Source: Verrucomicrobiota bacterium
GTDB taxonomy: Bacteria; Verrucomicrobiota; Verrucomicrobiia; Limisphaerales; UBA9464
Reading direction: 5' to 3'
DNA length: 20,301 bases
Assembly: GCA_017302195.1 (NCBI GenBank)
Contig: JAFLEG010000009.1
Span: 1 to 20,301, forward strand
The notes below the pieces were generated by a model. It was not told the DNA's origin and did no database searches. It was given only the letters and a program-made list of their open reading frames with translations. This document shows positions 7,031 to 15,936 of this stretch, piece after piece (position 1 is the first letter of the stretch; every line of letters starts with the position of its first letter). Made by a program: the position numbers and the translations under genes.

Positions 7031-7747
7031 ATGAGCGCCCCTGCCGTCGTGTCCGAACCCCTGCAGCGCATCCTGGTCGTTGAGGACGAGTCCGCCATGC
7101 GGACCATCCTCGCGGACTGCCTGCAGCGCCGCGGCTACCGCGTGCTCACCGCCCCGGATGGCGCGGCCGGACTCCGCCGGGCGACCGAGGAAAGGCCGGA
7201 CCTCATCCTGCTGGATCTCATGATGCCCAAGCTGGACGGCTATGCCGTCTGCCAGGAACTGCGCCGCCTGAAGATCCGCACCCCCATCCTGGTGCTGACG
7301 GCACGCGGCCGCGTGGAGGACCGGGTGCGCGGTTTGGACCTCGGCGCCGACGACTACCTGGTCAAGCCCTTCAGCCGCGACGAACTCCTGGCCCGGGTGC
7401 GCGCCCTGCTGCGACGGCATCAGGAGGCGGAATCCGCGCCGGCCACATTTCGCTTCGGGGATCTCCAGGTGGACCTCGCCGCGCGGCGGGTCGTGCGCCA
7501 GGGCGCCGAGGTGGCGCTGGCCCCCAAGGAATTCGACGCCCTGGCCCTGCTGCTCCGCCATGCGGGACGGGTCGTAACCCGGGAGGAGTTTCTCGACCGG
7601 GTCTGGGGCTGCACCGCCTTCCCCACCACCCGCACCGTGGACAAACACATCGCCGCCCTGCGCCAAAAACTCGAGGCCGACCCCGCCGCACCCCGCTGGA
7701 TCCACACCCTCCACGGCGTGGGCTATCTCTGGGAGATGCGGCAGTAG
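7031..7747 (+). CDS. OmpR/PhoB-family response regulator
   Basis: DNA-binding response regulator, 238 residues, partner of the adjacent kinase. The receiver domain is at about 13-128: acidic pocket EDE (18-20), phospho-acceptor D62 in LLDLMMPKLDG, conserved T90 and K112 in VKPFSRDEL. The winged-helix transcriptional domain is at about 140-236 with LAPKEFDALALLLRHAG, RVVTREEFLDRVWG, the recognition-helix region TRTVDKHIAALRQKLE and the terminal wing IHTLHGVGYLWE. The ATG lies 3 bp after the kinase stop, so the two are cotranscribed. The target genes are unknown. The next gene on the strand is the giant protein after 243 bp, which makes that gene or the downstream respiratory operon candidate targets, by position only. 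Confidence 0.94.
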   Translation: MSAPAVVSEPLQRILVVEDESAMRTILADCLQRRGYRVLTAPDGAAGLRRATEERPDLILLDLMMPKLDGYAVCQELRRLKIRTPILVLTARGRVEDRVRGLDLGADDYLVKPFSRDELLARVRALLRRHQEAESAPATFRFGDLQVDLAARRVVRQGAEVALAPKEFDALALLLRHAGRVVTREEFLDRVWGCTAFPTTRTVDKHIAALRQKLEADPAAPRWIHTLHGVGYLWEMRQ

Positions 7748-7821
7748 CACCGCGCGACCTTGGCGACAGACCGTGGCCCGGCGGGGATGTCAGCGCCTTT
7801 GCGGATCACGCAACCGCATCA

Positions 7822-7834
7822 GTGACCCGGTCAC
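7822..7834. promoter_or_regulatory. Perfect small palindrome GTGACCCGGTCAC upstream of the giant gene
   Basis: GTGAC, three bases, GTCAC: a perfect inverted repeat in the 243-bp spacer between the response regulator and the 1607-residue protein. It could be an operator half-site pair. It occurs once that I noticed and is short enough to arise by chance in high-GC DNA. Confidence 0.2.
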
Positions 7835-7990
7835 CCCCACCGTGTTCCTTGTTCCGGCATTCGGAGTCACAAGGTCGGAATGCGGCGCATGCACTCTCCA
7901 GGTTTCCAAGGCCCACGGGGACAAAGCACTTGACGGGTCCGCGAAGGTCCATGCGAGCCTCTCCCGCCTTCACCGCCACCGCCCCAGCCC

Positions 7991-10900
7991 ATGACCAAGA
8001 CCCTTCGACTGCGGGATCGCCGCGACGTGATCACGCGTTATTCTGGATTTCACCTCCTGACATCCCTGCCCGATCAACGCGAGGCAGAGGTGCGCCTGGA
8101 CGGAACCGTGCTGGTCTCGATGGGGCCGACCCCGCCCGCGGGAGGCGTGGTGGTGAGCCTGCGAGGGCCCGAGGGGCACCTGCTCTTTACCCGGGAACTG
8201 GTGGCGGATCTGTGGACCGACCCGCAGGTGTTGCTCTTGGAATTCGACGCCCCGTTGCCACCCTCGGCTCCATCCCCGGGGCCCGCCCGATCTCCCGTCA
8301 ACGGCCGCCTGCTGGATCTCCACGGCGCCCGATCTCTGGACAACATCCAGGTGGTGTTCTTTGCCGGGGACGCCGGGAGCGCTGCCGGAGGCCGTCCGCT
8401 GGCATCGGTGGTCACCGAGGCGGGGGGATATTTTTCGCTGATTCCGCCAGCAGGCCCTTTGGAGTCGGTGTTTGCCGTGGTAGGCGTGCCCACCCGTGCG
8501 CCGCGTCACGCCATCGCGCTGACGCCGGGTCCGGAGGGTCAACCGGCGTTTCCGTCGCCGGTGCTGGTCGTGGTCGAATTGGCGCCCGCCGATGCGGAGT
8601 CGAAATCGGATTGCGGGTGCCAGGCCCTGGGAGACTTCCACACCCGGGACCGGGTGCTGGAGGAATTCTCCTACTGCTCCATCGTGCGAACCACCGATCC
8701 GGAGATTCAGGCGTTCACGGTCGAGGAACCTGCGGAGATCGAACTGGGGGACCTGGTGCCGCCGTCCCCGTCGGGGGATCCAGGAGTCCGGGACGACCTG
8801 GTGTTCGAAGTCCGCGATTTTACACTGATGGCAACGCGCGCCGCCAACTCCCCGCGACGGTCGGGCGGGGGTGTCGCCGCGCCGGCGGTTGCGGCCCCGA
8901 CCGTCAACCTTCGATCCACCAAGGTGCTCCGTTCGGTAGCGCAGGCCTTTCTGGACCAGCACGGATCCGTCAGCCGAGCCAATCTGCCCCAGTTAATCGA
9001 GAAGGATCGTGCCGTTCGCCAGAAGACGACGGTCCAGAAATCCCTGGCGGCGGCGGTCGGGCGCAGCCCCCTGAACGCCCTGAACCTGGTGGATTGGGAC
9101 GAAACGCCCACGCAGTACATGGCGACCTCCATCGCCTACGGGCATGTGCTGCATTTCAAGCAAACCTGGGTTGCCGACGGCTATTCACTCGGAGACCTGC
9201 TCTACAGTCTGCCGCTCGCGCCCGGGCAGAAGAAGCAGGTCGCCATCGTGGACTTCGAGCGCCGGGAACAGGCGGTCAACTCCCAGCAGGTCGAGTACCG
9301 TGAAAGCCTCCAGAGCCTGCTGAGCCGGGACCGGGACATCCACGAGATCACCCGCGGGGTGATCACTGAATCGCTCGACGCGTCGTCCCGGGCTCACGTG
9401 GCTTCGGGTGCCGCAGGCATCGGAGGCGCGATCGGACCCATCGTCTTCGGGGCTGCGGGCGGTTACAGCCGCTCCTGGTCCAGCGCCTCCCAGGATTCCA
9501 TGCGGTCCATCGCCGCCAGCAATCTCCAGTCCCTGACCGATCGCACCGTCCAGTCAGCCTCCGCGTCCCGGAGCCAGCGTTCAACGGTGGTCCAGTCGGT
9601 CTCGCAAAACGAGGCCCTGCAGGTCACCACGGAGACGGTGGCCAACTACAATCACTGCCACGCCATCACCATCCAGTACTTCGAGGTGCTCCGGCACTTC
9701 AAGGTTCTGCACCGTCTGGCGGACGTCCAGGAGTGTCTGTTCGTGCCGCTGCCCCTGGCCTCGTTCGACCTCGACAAGGCGCGCCGCTGGCGGGAGCCGC
9801 TGCTTGCCACCCTGCGGGACCGCGCCCTCCGGCCCGCATTTGATGCGCTCGACCGCGTCGAGGACCGCTGGGAGCACAGCCACCTGCCGGCAACCACCGT
9901 GGCCGCCGAACCGGTCCGCGCGCTGTCAGGATATCTGAAGGTGGCCTTTCGGTTTGCCCGTCCGGCCGACCGGCTCGTGACGCCGCCCGAAGGAGGCGAG
10001 GCCACGCTTGAATTCGATGCGACCCAGTGGGAATGGATGATGCCGCTGCTCGGGATGGATCCGGCGGAATTCTTCAACCGTCATCTCAAGGACAGCACGG
10101 CCCGGGATTCCGAGTTCCAGCGACGCCTGGGCACCCTGATCGCCAGGGCCATCGTGGACGCGCTGGAACTGCGGGTGGTTGGGCTGGAGGGAGGCGAATC
10201 GGCTCCGCTGGGCCTGGATGCCACCCTGGCCGGGGAGCATCGCGCGGGGGCGCCGCTGGAAGTCACCCTGCGGGTGCTGCCCCCGATCTCGCATGCGCGC
10301 ATGGCGATCCAGTATCTCAAGCTGGCGTTGCCCGGCGATCTGCCCCTGCCCGCCTTCACCGCCATCACGGTCCGGTCCGGGGGCATGAGCTACCGGTCCG
10401 ACCATTATGCCGGCGCCCTCTTCAACCATCGCACCCTGAATGACGATTTGGCGGTCGGGGACTCCGTCCTGATCGCCACCCCCCTGTCCCGGGAGGAGAT
10501 GCGGAATCCCAGGAACGACGACCTGGATCTGGCCAACCGCCTGTTGCATCACCTCAATGCGAATCTCGAATACTACCACACCATGATCTTCACCCGGATG
10601 TCCCCAGAGCGGCGGTTCATGCTGCTCGACGGCATCCAGATCAGCATGCCCCGGGAAGACGAAACGGCGCCCCTGGAGTGGCGAAGCGTGGCGTCCGTGG
10701 TGGAGAACAAGCTCCTGACGGTGGTGGGCAATTCCCTGGTTCTGCCGGTGGTGCCAGGCCTGAACCTCAATCCGGAGTTTCGCTTCGCCACCCCGCCGCC
10801 TGCCGACGGAAGCCGCCCGCGGACCCTCCTGGACTATTACCAACCGCAGCAGGGGGAACCCATCCGCCTGAGCGTTCCCACCAAGGGCGTGTTTGCCGAG

Positions 10901-12814
10901 TCCATGATGGGGGCGTGCAACAGTTGCGAAACCATTGACGAAAAGCGCTTCTGGCGCTGGGAGCAGTCACCGATTCCGGACAGCCCGACCGCCATCAATC
11001 CCATCGGGACGGAAAGCCGGCGCACAGACCCAGGCAATCTGCAGCCCGCGCCCCTGGCCAGTCCGGTGGTCAACATCCAGAACGCGCCGGCCGCGCCCGA
11101 TCCGTCGGGAACCGGTGCGCTGCTCGAACAACTGGGCAAGGCCGACGCCTTCCGCGACATCACCGGCCTGAGCCAGAACCAGGGCAACGCCCTCGCCGGA
11201 CTGCAGCAATCCCTGAGCTCGGCCCAGTCCTTCGCCACCCTGGGCGTGGACTGGAATCGGACGCGACTGGAGGCGCAGGCCAAGGAGAAGCGGCTGGCGA
11301 CCGCCGCCGCGCTGTTCAAGGACGGCAAGCTGAACGCCGACCTCTTCGAGAAGGTGCTGCTGGACTCCGGGGATTCCCCTGAATTGGCGCGGGTGAAGGC
11401 CAACAACCAGGCCGAAGCGAGCGGCGCCATCACGCCGGAACAGCGGGATGCCATGAATCCTGAAACCCGACCCCAGCGCACCGCCCGCATGCGGCAGGAC
11501 CTTGCCGCCATTGACGAAGCGGTCCAGCGCGGTGATTTGAGCGCCGCGGAGGGACAGCGGCTGCGCGCTGAGGTGGTTCGGCGGGATCTCGAGGCCGGAC
11601 CCGGATCGCCGGCCGCCCAGGCGAAGGATCTTGCCGAGAAGTTCCCCGGCGGCGTGACCTCGGTCCAGGTGGGAAAGGACGGCGACATCACCTTGACGGG
11701 TCCCGCCTCGACCCGTGACACCTCCCTGGTGGATGTCGTTTCGGTGAACCCGGCCAATCGGCTGACCTTTGGCAGGTCCGAAGAGTCCCTCTCCGGCACC
11801 ACCCTGCTGCTTGCGGCCCTGCGCCCGGCCGCCGCGGCTCGCCGGGCCTCCTCCCACTGGATCAACGCGAGTCCGGGACGCATCGAACTCCTCGGCGAAA
11901 CCTCGGAAACGGTGACCGTCCGGGCCATCGTGCCAGGACGGGCTGAGGTGATCTTCGAGGTCCGGGACGCCGCCAATGCCGTGGTGGACTACCAACGCAT
12001 CCCGCTTTCGGTGCCCCGCTACTACGAGGTCGTCGAGGCGCCGACTGTCGGGGTGAACAACGACCTGGTGCCTCCAGGCGTGAACAACCCCGACCAGTTC
12101 GCATCAGTCCTCACCTACGCCCGCCTCCTGGACCAGCGCGTGCCCATCTACCGCCGGGCACGCGCGGCGGTCTCCGAACTGCTTCGCGGACTCAACGTGC
12201 GCCTGGCGTGGAGAATGATGGACGAACAGCCGCCCGCCCAACTCCCCGCCGGCAAGCTTTCCACCGTCAACATTGGGGGGTTTGTCGGAACGAATGACCA
12301 ATTGGGAGGGGCGACCATTAATGGCGTGGACGGCGACTATCGGGACGGGGCTTGGATCACCATGGGGCGGCTGTTGGATTTCCAGGCGCCGGGGCGTCAG
12401 GCGCGCCCGGATTCCCGTTCCCGGTTGGGGGTCGCGATCCAGCCGTTGCTCGACATCGTGTTCGCGCCGACCGTCCCGGAAGCCACACGCGCCGGTCTGA
12501 TGCCGCTGTGGCAGGAGATCTTCGCCCGGGCATTCGGCTTCACCATCGCTCACGAGGTCAGCCACACCATCCTGCGCCGGGCGTTCAACATCAGCGGCCA
12601 CTCGTCCGAGTTTGATCCGGATGACATGATGACTGCCGGGGCGGACCCGCTGGACATCGGACTTGAGATCACCAACCCCGCCGCCTTTCCGGCCGCCGGC
12701 AGCTTTTTCTGGGGTCCGATGAAGGCGTTGAACGCGCGAAATCTCGCCCAGATGAAGACCCTGGTGCCCGTGGAATCGGATCCGCCGTTCAACGAGTTTG
12801 CCAAGGGCAGTTGA
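7991..12814 (+). CDS. Giant multidomain protein (1607 aa) with C-terminal HExxH zincin-like domain
   Basis: Unknown function; I cannot name the family. There is no signal peptide or clear membrane helix. Visible parts in order: residues about 100-190 look like a carboxypeptidase-regulatory/Ig-like fold (SPVNGRLLDLHG, TEAGGYFSL). About 400-430 holds YSLGDLLYSLPLAPGQKK followed by VAIVDFERREQ. Then a Ser/Gln-rich helical stretch surrounds a Gly/Ala-rich segment (473-491), with NYNHCHAITIQYFEVLRH from 552. A CNSC motif (976-979) precedes FWRWEQSPIP. About 1040-1230 is helical and charged. About 1285-1345 is beta-rich and Big/Ig-like. The C-terminus has HEVSH (1521-1525), GH (1536-1537) and DDMMTAG (1544-1550), resembling a zinc protease active site with Met-turn. 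The gene is flanked by 243 and about 350 bp spacers, so probably has its own transcript. The single frame is intact and codon use looks like its neighbours. Confidence 0.85.
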   Translation: MTKTLRLRDRRDVITRYSGFHLLTSLPDQREAEVRLDGTVLVSMGPTPPAGGVVVSLRGPEGHLLFTRELVADLWTDPQVLLLEFDAPLPPSAPSPGPARSPVNGRLLDLHGARSLDNIQVVFFAGDAGSAAGGRPLASVVTEAGGYFSLIPPAGPLESVFAVVGVPTRAPRHAIALTPGPEGQPAFPSPVLVVVELAPADAESKSDCGCQALGDFHTRDRVLEEFSYCSIVRTTDPEIQAFTVEEPAEIELGDLVPPSPSGDPGVRDDLVFEVRDFTLMATRAANSPRRSGGGVAAPAVAAPTVNLRSTKVLRSVAQAFLDQHGSVSRANLPQLIEKDRAVRQKTTVQKSLAAAVGRSPLNALNLVDWDETPTQYMATSIAYGHVLHFKQTWVADGYSLGDLLYSLPLAPGQKKQVAIVDFERREQAVNSQQVEYRESLQSLLSRDRDIHEITRGVITESLDASSRAHVASGAAGIGGAIGPIVFGAAGGYSRSWSSASQDSMRSIAASNLQSLTDRTVQSASASRSQRSTVVQSVSQNEALQVTTETVANYNHCHAITIQYFEVLRHFKVLHRLADVQECLFVPLPLASFDLDKARRWREPLLATLRDRALRPAFDALDRVEDRWEHSHLPATTVAAEPVRALSGYLKVAFRFARPADRLVTPPEGGEATLEFDATQWEWMMPLLGMDPAEFFNRHLKDSTARDSEFQRRLGTLIARAIVDALELRVVGLEGGESAPLGLDATLAGEHRAGAPLEVTLRVLPPISHARMAIQYLKLALPGDLPLPAFTAITVRSGGMSYRSDHYAGALFNHRTLNDDLAVGDSVLIATPLSREEMRNPRNDDLDLANRLLHHLNANLEYYHTMIFTRMSPERRFMLLDGIQISMPREDETAPLEWRSVASVVENKLLTVVGNSLVLPVVPGLNLNPEFRFATPPPADGSRPRTLLDYYQPQQGEPIRLSVPTKGVFAESMMGACNSCETIDEKRFWRWEQSPIPDSPTAINPIGTESRRTDPGNLQPAPLASPVVNIQNAPAAPDPSGTGALLEQLGKADAFRDITGLSQNQGNALAGLQQSLSSAQSFATLGVDWNRTRLEAQAKEKRLATAAALFKDGKLNADLFEKVLLDSGDSPELARVKANNQAEASGAITPEQRDAMNPETRPQRTARMRQDLAAIDEAVQRGDLSAAEGQRLRAEVVRRDLEAGPGSPAAQAKDLAEKFPGGVTSVQVGKDGDITLTGPASTRDTSLVDVVSVNPANRLTFGRSEESLSGTTLLLAALRPAAAARRASSHWINASPGRIELLGETSETVTVRAIVPGRAEVIFEVRDAANAVVDYQRIPLSVPRYYEVVEAPTVGVNNDLVPPGVNNPDQFASVLTYARLLDQRVPIYRRARAAVSELLRGLNVRLAWRMMDEQPPAQLPAGKLSTVNIGGFVGTNDQLGGATINGVDGDYRDGAWITMGRLLDFQAPGRQARPDSRSRLGVAIQPLLDIVFAPTVPEATRAGLMPLWQEIFARAFGFTIAHEVSHTILRRAFNISGHSSEFDPDDMMTAGADPLDIGLEITNPAAFPAAGSFFWGPMKALNARNLAQMKTLVPVESDPPFNEFAKGS

Positions 12815-13180
12815 TGCCTCAACCGATTCGGCGGCTCCGCAGGCGCTTGCGCTTGGAAGGGGTCCCCCGGGCGGCTCGGGACGAAGACGGGCGAGGGTCC
12901 ACAGACCCGGCGGATGGCCGCGCTTCCCGGAGGCGTCCGAGGCTCGGTGGAGCGTGTCCTTGATCATCGTTTCCGCCGTCTCGAATTGTGACGATACGTT
13001 CGCCACCCGGCGATCGCCCGCACAAACAGGGAGAAGCCAGAGGCAACGACCTCCGTCCTTGCCGCTTCCGGCTCGAGAACCCCGGGGAAGCCGCCTTCCT
13101 GGGTTACCCATATCCGGCGATGGCAGGGATTTGGATTGAATCGCGGCATCGCTGCTGCGTGACTGGTGTCCGTCGAAACC
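12815..13180. other. Intergenic region before the respiratory operon
   Basis: About 366 bp with no convincing gene; the open frames on both strands here look like GC-driven noise. It must contain the operon promoter, but I cannot point to -35/-10 boxes. GGGATTTGGATT at 13126-13137 also occurs at 4799-4810 in the spacer ahead of the histidine kinase. No intrinsic terminator for the giant gene is evident. Confidence 0.5.
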
Positions 13181-14251
13181 ATGCCCGCCGCTTCGACCGC
13201 CAACTCCCGCAGCCGACCGATCTCCGGATCGGGTTCGCCGTCGTGGATACGCCGCGTGCAAGGCGGCGTATCGCTCCTCGCCGCCGCCCCCGATCCGGCG
13301 CTCATTCCCAGCATTTTCCAGCCGGAATCGGTCCCGGCGGAAACCATCCATCAACTGTCCCTCTTCGTCCTGGCGGTCACCGCCGGGATCTTTCTGGTGG
13401 TCTTCGGCCTGATCGCCTACGCGACCTGGCGATTCCGGCGGCGTCCCGGCGACGACGGCCGTGAACCGCCGCAGATTTATGGCAGCAACCCGGTGGAGAT
13501 GGCCTGGACCGTGGTGCCGCTGCTGATCGTGGTGGTGCTCTCGCTGGCCACGGCCCGGGTGATCCAGGAACTCCAAAATGCCCCCATGCCGCCGTCCGCC
13601 GTGGAGGTCGAGGTGATCGGGCACCAATGGTGGTGGGAAATCCGCTATCCCAAGCTGGGCGTCGTCACCGCCAACGAACTGCACGTGCCGGTGAGCGATC
13701 CAAAGGAGCGACGGCCGACGCACCTGGACCTGAGGTCCGCGGACGTCATCCACAGTTTCTGGGTGCCGCGCCTGGCCGGAAAGACCGACCTGGTACCCGG
13801 ACGCCAGAACCGGCTGTGGATCGAGCCCCGCCGGACCGGGCTCTTCCTGGGCCAGTGTGCCGAGTACTGCGGTACGCAGCATGCCAAGATGCTGCTGCGC
13901 GTGGTGGTGCACACGCCGGAGGACTTCGCACGCTGGGTGGCATCGCAGAAGTCCGCACCCGGGCCGGTACCAGACCCCGTCGCGCCGGGCCGCCGGGTCT
14001 TCGAACAGACCGCCTGCATCAACTGCCATGCCCTGGACGGCACCATCGCCGACGGGCGGTTCGGTCCGGACCTCACCCATCTCATGAGCCGCGACACGCT
14101 CGGGGCCGGAGCGGTGGCCAATTCGCGCGAGACGCTCAAGGAATGGATCCGGCGTCCCGACCGCTTCAAGCCCGGCGTGTTGATGCCGGCCATGAACCTT
14201 TCGGATGCCGAACTCAACCAGTTAGTGGACTATCTGGTGACCCTGCGATGA
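13181..14251 (+). CDS. coxB: Cytochrome c oxidase subunit II with fused cytochrome c domain (caa3-type)
   Basis: Receives electrons at CuA and passes them to subunit I. Numbering is from ATG 13181 (356 residues); a GTG at 13166 adds five. Two transmembrane helices (about 60-83, 108-126) anchor a periplasmic cupredoxin domain with HQWWW (148-152). All CuA ligands are present: H191 (HSFWVPRL), C226, E228, C230, H234 and M237 (QCAEYCGTQHAKM). A C-terminal class I cytochrome c domain carries CINCH (279-283) with M335 or M338 as likely distal ligand (LMPAMNLSDAEL). This fused heme marks a caa3-type enzyme, so oxidation of a c-type donor can occur on the subunit itself. It is the first gene of the operon, overlapping coxA by 4 bp (ATGA). 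Confidence 0.95.
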   Translation: MPAASTANSRSRPISGSGSPSWIRRVQGGVSLLAAAPDPALIPSIFQPESVPAETIHQLSLFVLAVTAGIFLVVFGLIAYATWRFRRRPGDDGREPPQIYGSNPVEMAWTVVPLLIVVVLSLATARVIQELQNAPMPPSAVEVEVIGHQWWWEIRYPKLGVVTANELHVPVSDPKERRPTHLDLRSADVIHSFWVPRLAGKTDLVPGRQNRLWIEPRRTGLFLGQCAEYCGTQHAKMLLRVVVHTPEDFARWVASQKSAPGPVPDPVAPGRRVFEQTACINCHALDGTIADGRFGPDLTHLMSRDTLGAGAVANSRETLKEWIRRPDRFKPGVLMPAMNLSDAELNQLVDYLVTLR

Positions 14252-15936
14252 AGACGCCGACCTCCACCCTCGCCACCGTGCCCTCCGCGGAATCCGCGGA
14301 CCGCGGCCAGACCTGGCTGGAGGTGGTCCATGGCTGGGTGATCACCGTGGATCACAAGAAACTGGGCCTGATGTACATCCTGTACGGCCTGGTCTTCTTC
14401 GTGGTGGCGGGACTTGAGGCCACGCTGATGCGGCTGCAACTGGCGTACCCGAACAACACCTTCCTCTCCCCGCAGGTCTTCAACCAACTGTTCACCCTGC
14501 ATGGAACCACCATGGTGTTCCTGGTGGGCATGCCGATCCTCTTCGGCTTCGCCAACTATCTCGTCCCGCTGATGATCGGGGCGCGGGACCTGGCCTTTCC
14601 CCGGCTCAACGCCTTCGGATTCTGGCTGAGCGCCTTCGGGGGCCTCCTGCTCTACTTCAGCCTCATCGGCGGCATGGGCATGACCGGTGCGGGCAGCGCG
14701 CCGGATGTCGGCTGGTTCGCCTATTCGCCCCTGACCGCCAAGGCATTCTCGCGCGGCCACAGCACCGACTACTGGATCCTGGGCATCCTGGTCGGCGGCT
14801 TCGGCAGCATCGCGACGGCCGCCAACATCGTCACCACCATCCTGTGCATGCGCTGTCGCGGCATGACCCTGGGCCGCATGCCGCTGCTGGTGTGGCTCAA
14901 CCTGGTGATGTGCGGGATGGTGCTGCTGGTGATCAGTCCGCTGACCGCCGCGCAGATCATGCTGCTGCTCGACCGCTTCCTGGGCGCGCACTTCTTCGAC
15001 ACCCAGGCCGGCGGCTCGGCGGTGCTGTGGCAGCACTTCTTCTGGATCTTCGGACACCCCGAGGTGTACGTGCTCATACTGCCGGGATTTGCCTTTGCGT
15101 CGGAAATCATCCCGGTGTTCTCGCGCAAGGCGATCTTCGGCTACCCGGTCATGGTCGGGGCCACGGTGGCCATTGCCTTTGTGAGCTTTGGCGTCTGGGC
15201 GCACCACATGTTCACCGTGGGCATGACCGCCGTCGGCAACACCTTCTTCGCCATCTCCACCATGCTGGTCGGCGTGCCCACCGGCATCAAGATCTTCAAC
15301 TGGATCGGCACCATGTGGGGCGGGAAGATCCGTCTGGAAACGCCCATGCTCTTCTGCATCGCGTTCCTGTTCCAGTTCCTGATCGCTGGCCTGACCGGCA
15401 TCATGCTGGCGGTCGTGCCCTTCGACTGGCAGCTCAGTGATTCCTACTTCGTGGTGGCGCACTTCCACTTCGTCCTCGTGGGGGCCCTGCTGTTCACCAT
15501 CTTTGGCGCGGTCTATTACTGGTTTCCCAAGGCCACCGGACGCCGCATGAGCGAGACGCTCGGCAAATGGCACTTCTGGATCTTCCTCATCGGGTTCCAC
15601 ATGACCTTCGACACCATGCACCTGCCCGGACTGCTGGGCATGCCGCGGCGCATTTACACCTACGAGGCCGGTCGCGGATGGGATCTGCTGAACCTGATCT
15701 GCACGGTGGGCGTGGCCTTCCAGGGCGTGGGGGTGATGTGCTTCGTGGTCAACCTGGTGCGGTCGTTGTTCAAGGGCGTGCCCGCGGGACCGGATCCCTG
15801 GGATGCCTGGACCCTGGAGTGGGCGACGAGTTCGCCGCCGCCGGAGTACAACTTTGCCGAACCCCCGGTGGTGCGCAGCCGGCGTCCGCTCTGGGACCTC
15901 AAGCACCCGACCGATCCGGACTGGAAGTATGAGTAA
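14248..15936 (+). CDS. coxA: Cytochrome c oxidase subunit I
   Basis: Catalytic subunit of the heme-copper oxidase; reduces O2 to water and pumps protons. 562 residues, about 12 transmembrane helices. Heme a ligands are H85 (HGTTM) and H407; the heme a3 ligand is H405 (VVAHFHF). CuB ligands are H270, H319 and H320 (WAHHMF), with the cross-linked Tyr Y274 in GHPEVY. E272 of the same motif ends the D-channel. The D-channel entrance D114 with N103 and N121 (GARDLAFPRLN) and the K-channel K348 (TGIKIFNW) are all there, so this is an A1-type, pumping-competent oxidase. The residue after N121 is Ala where NN is usual. The start ATG overlaps the coxB stop, and the 3' end overlaps coxC by 8 bp. Its C-terminal tail (PPPEYNF...HPTDPDWKYE) is normal for the family. 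Confidence 0.97.
   Translation: MKTPTSTLATVPSAESADRGQTWLEVVHGWVITVDHKKLGLMYILYGLVFFVVAGLEATLMRLQLAYPNNTFLSPQVFNQLFTLHGTTMVFLVGMPILFGFANYLVPLMIGARDLAFPRLNAFGFWLSAFGGLLLYFSLIGGMGMTGAGSAPDVGWFAYSPLTAKAFSRGHSTDYWILGILVGGFGSIATAANIVTTILCMRCRGMTLGRMPLLVWLNLVMCGMVLLVISPLTAAQIMLLLDRFLGAHFFDTQAGGSAVLWQHFFWIFGHPEVYVLILPGFAFASEIIPVFSRKAIFGYPVMVGATVAIAFVSFGVWAHHMFTVGMTAVGNTFFAISTMLVGVPTGIKIFNWIGTMWGGKIRLETPMLFCIAFLFQFLIAGLTGIMLAVVPFDWQLSDSYFVVAHFHFVLVGALLFTIFGAVYYWFPKATGRRMSETLGKWHFWIFLIGFHMTFDTMHLPGLLGMPRRIYTYEAGRGWDLLNLICTVGVAFQGVGVMCFVVNLVRSLFKGVPAGPDPWDAWTLEWATSSPPPEYNFAEPPVVRSRRPLWDLKHPTDPDWKYE

Noticed and set aside
5912..7750. Minus-strand open frame of about 612 codons
   Set aside because: Antisense to the kinase/regulator pair with all catalytic motifs on the plus strand.
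7862..7890. Inverted repeat GCATTC/GAATGC upstream of the giant gene
   Set aside because: Only 6 bp perfect with a loop of about 15 nt; too weak to call.
12798..13139. Plus-strand 113-codon frame between the giant gene and coxB
   Set aside because: Arg/Pro-rich composition without domain or ribosome site; looks like non-coding GC-rich DNA.
12104..14080. Minus-strand open frame of about 658 codons
   Set aside because: Overlaps the giant protein and coxB, both well supported, and shows no domain.
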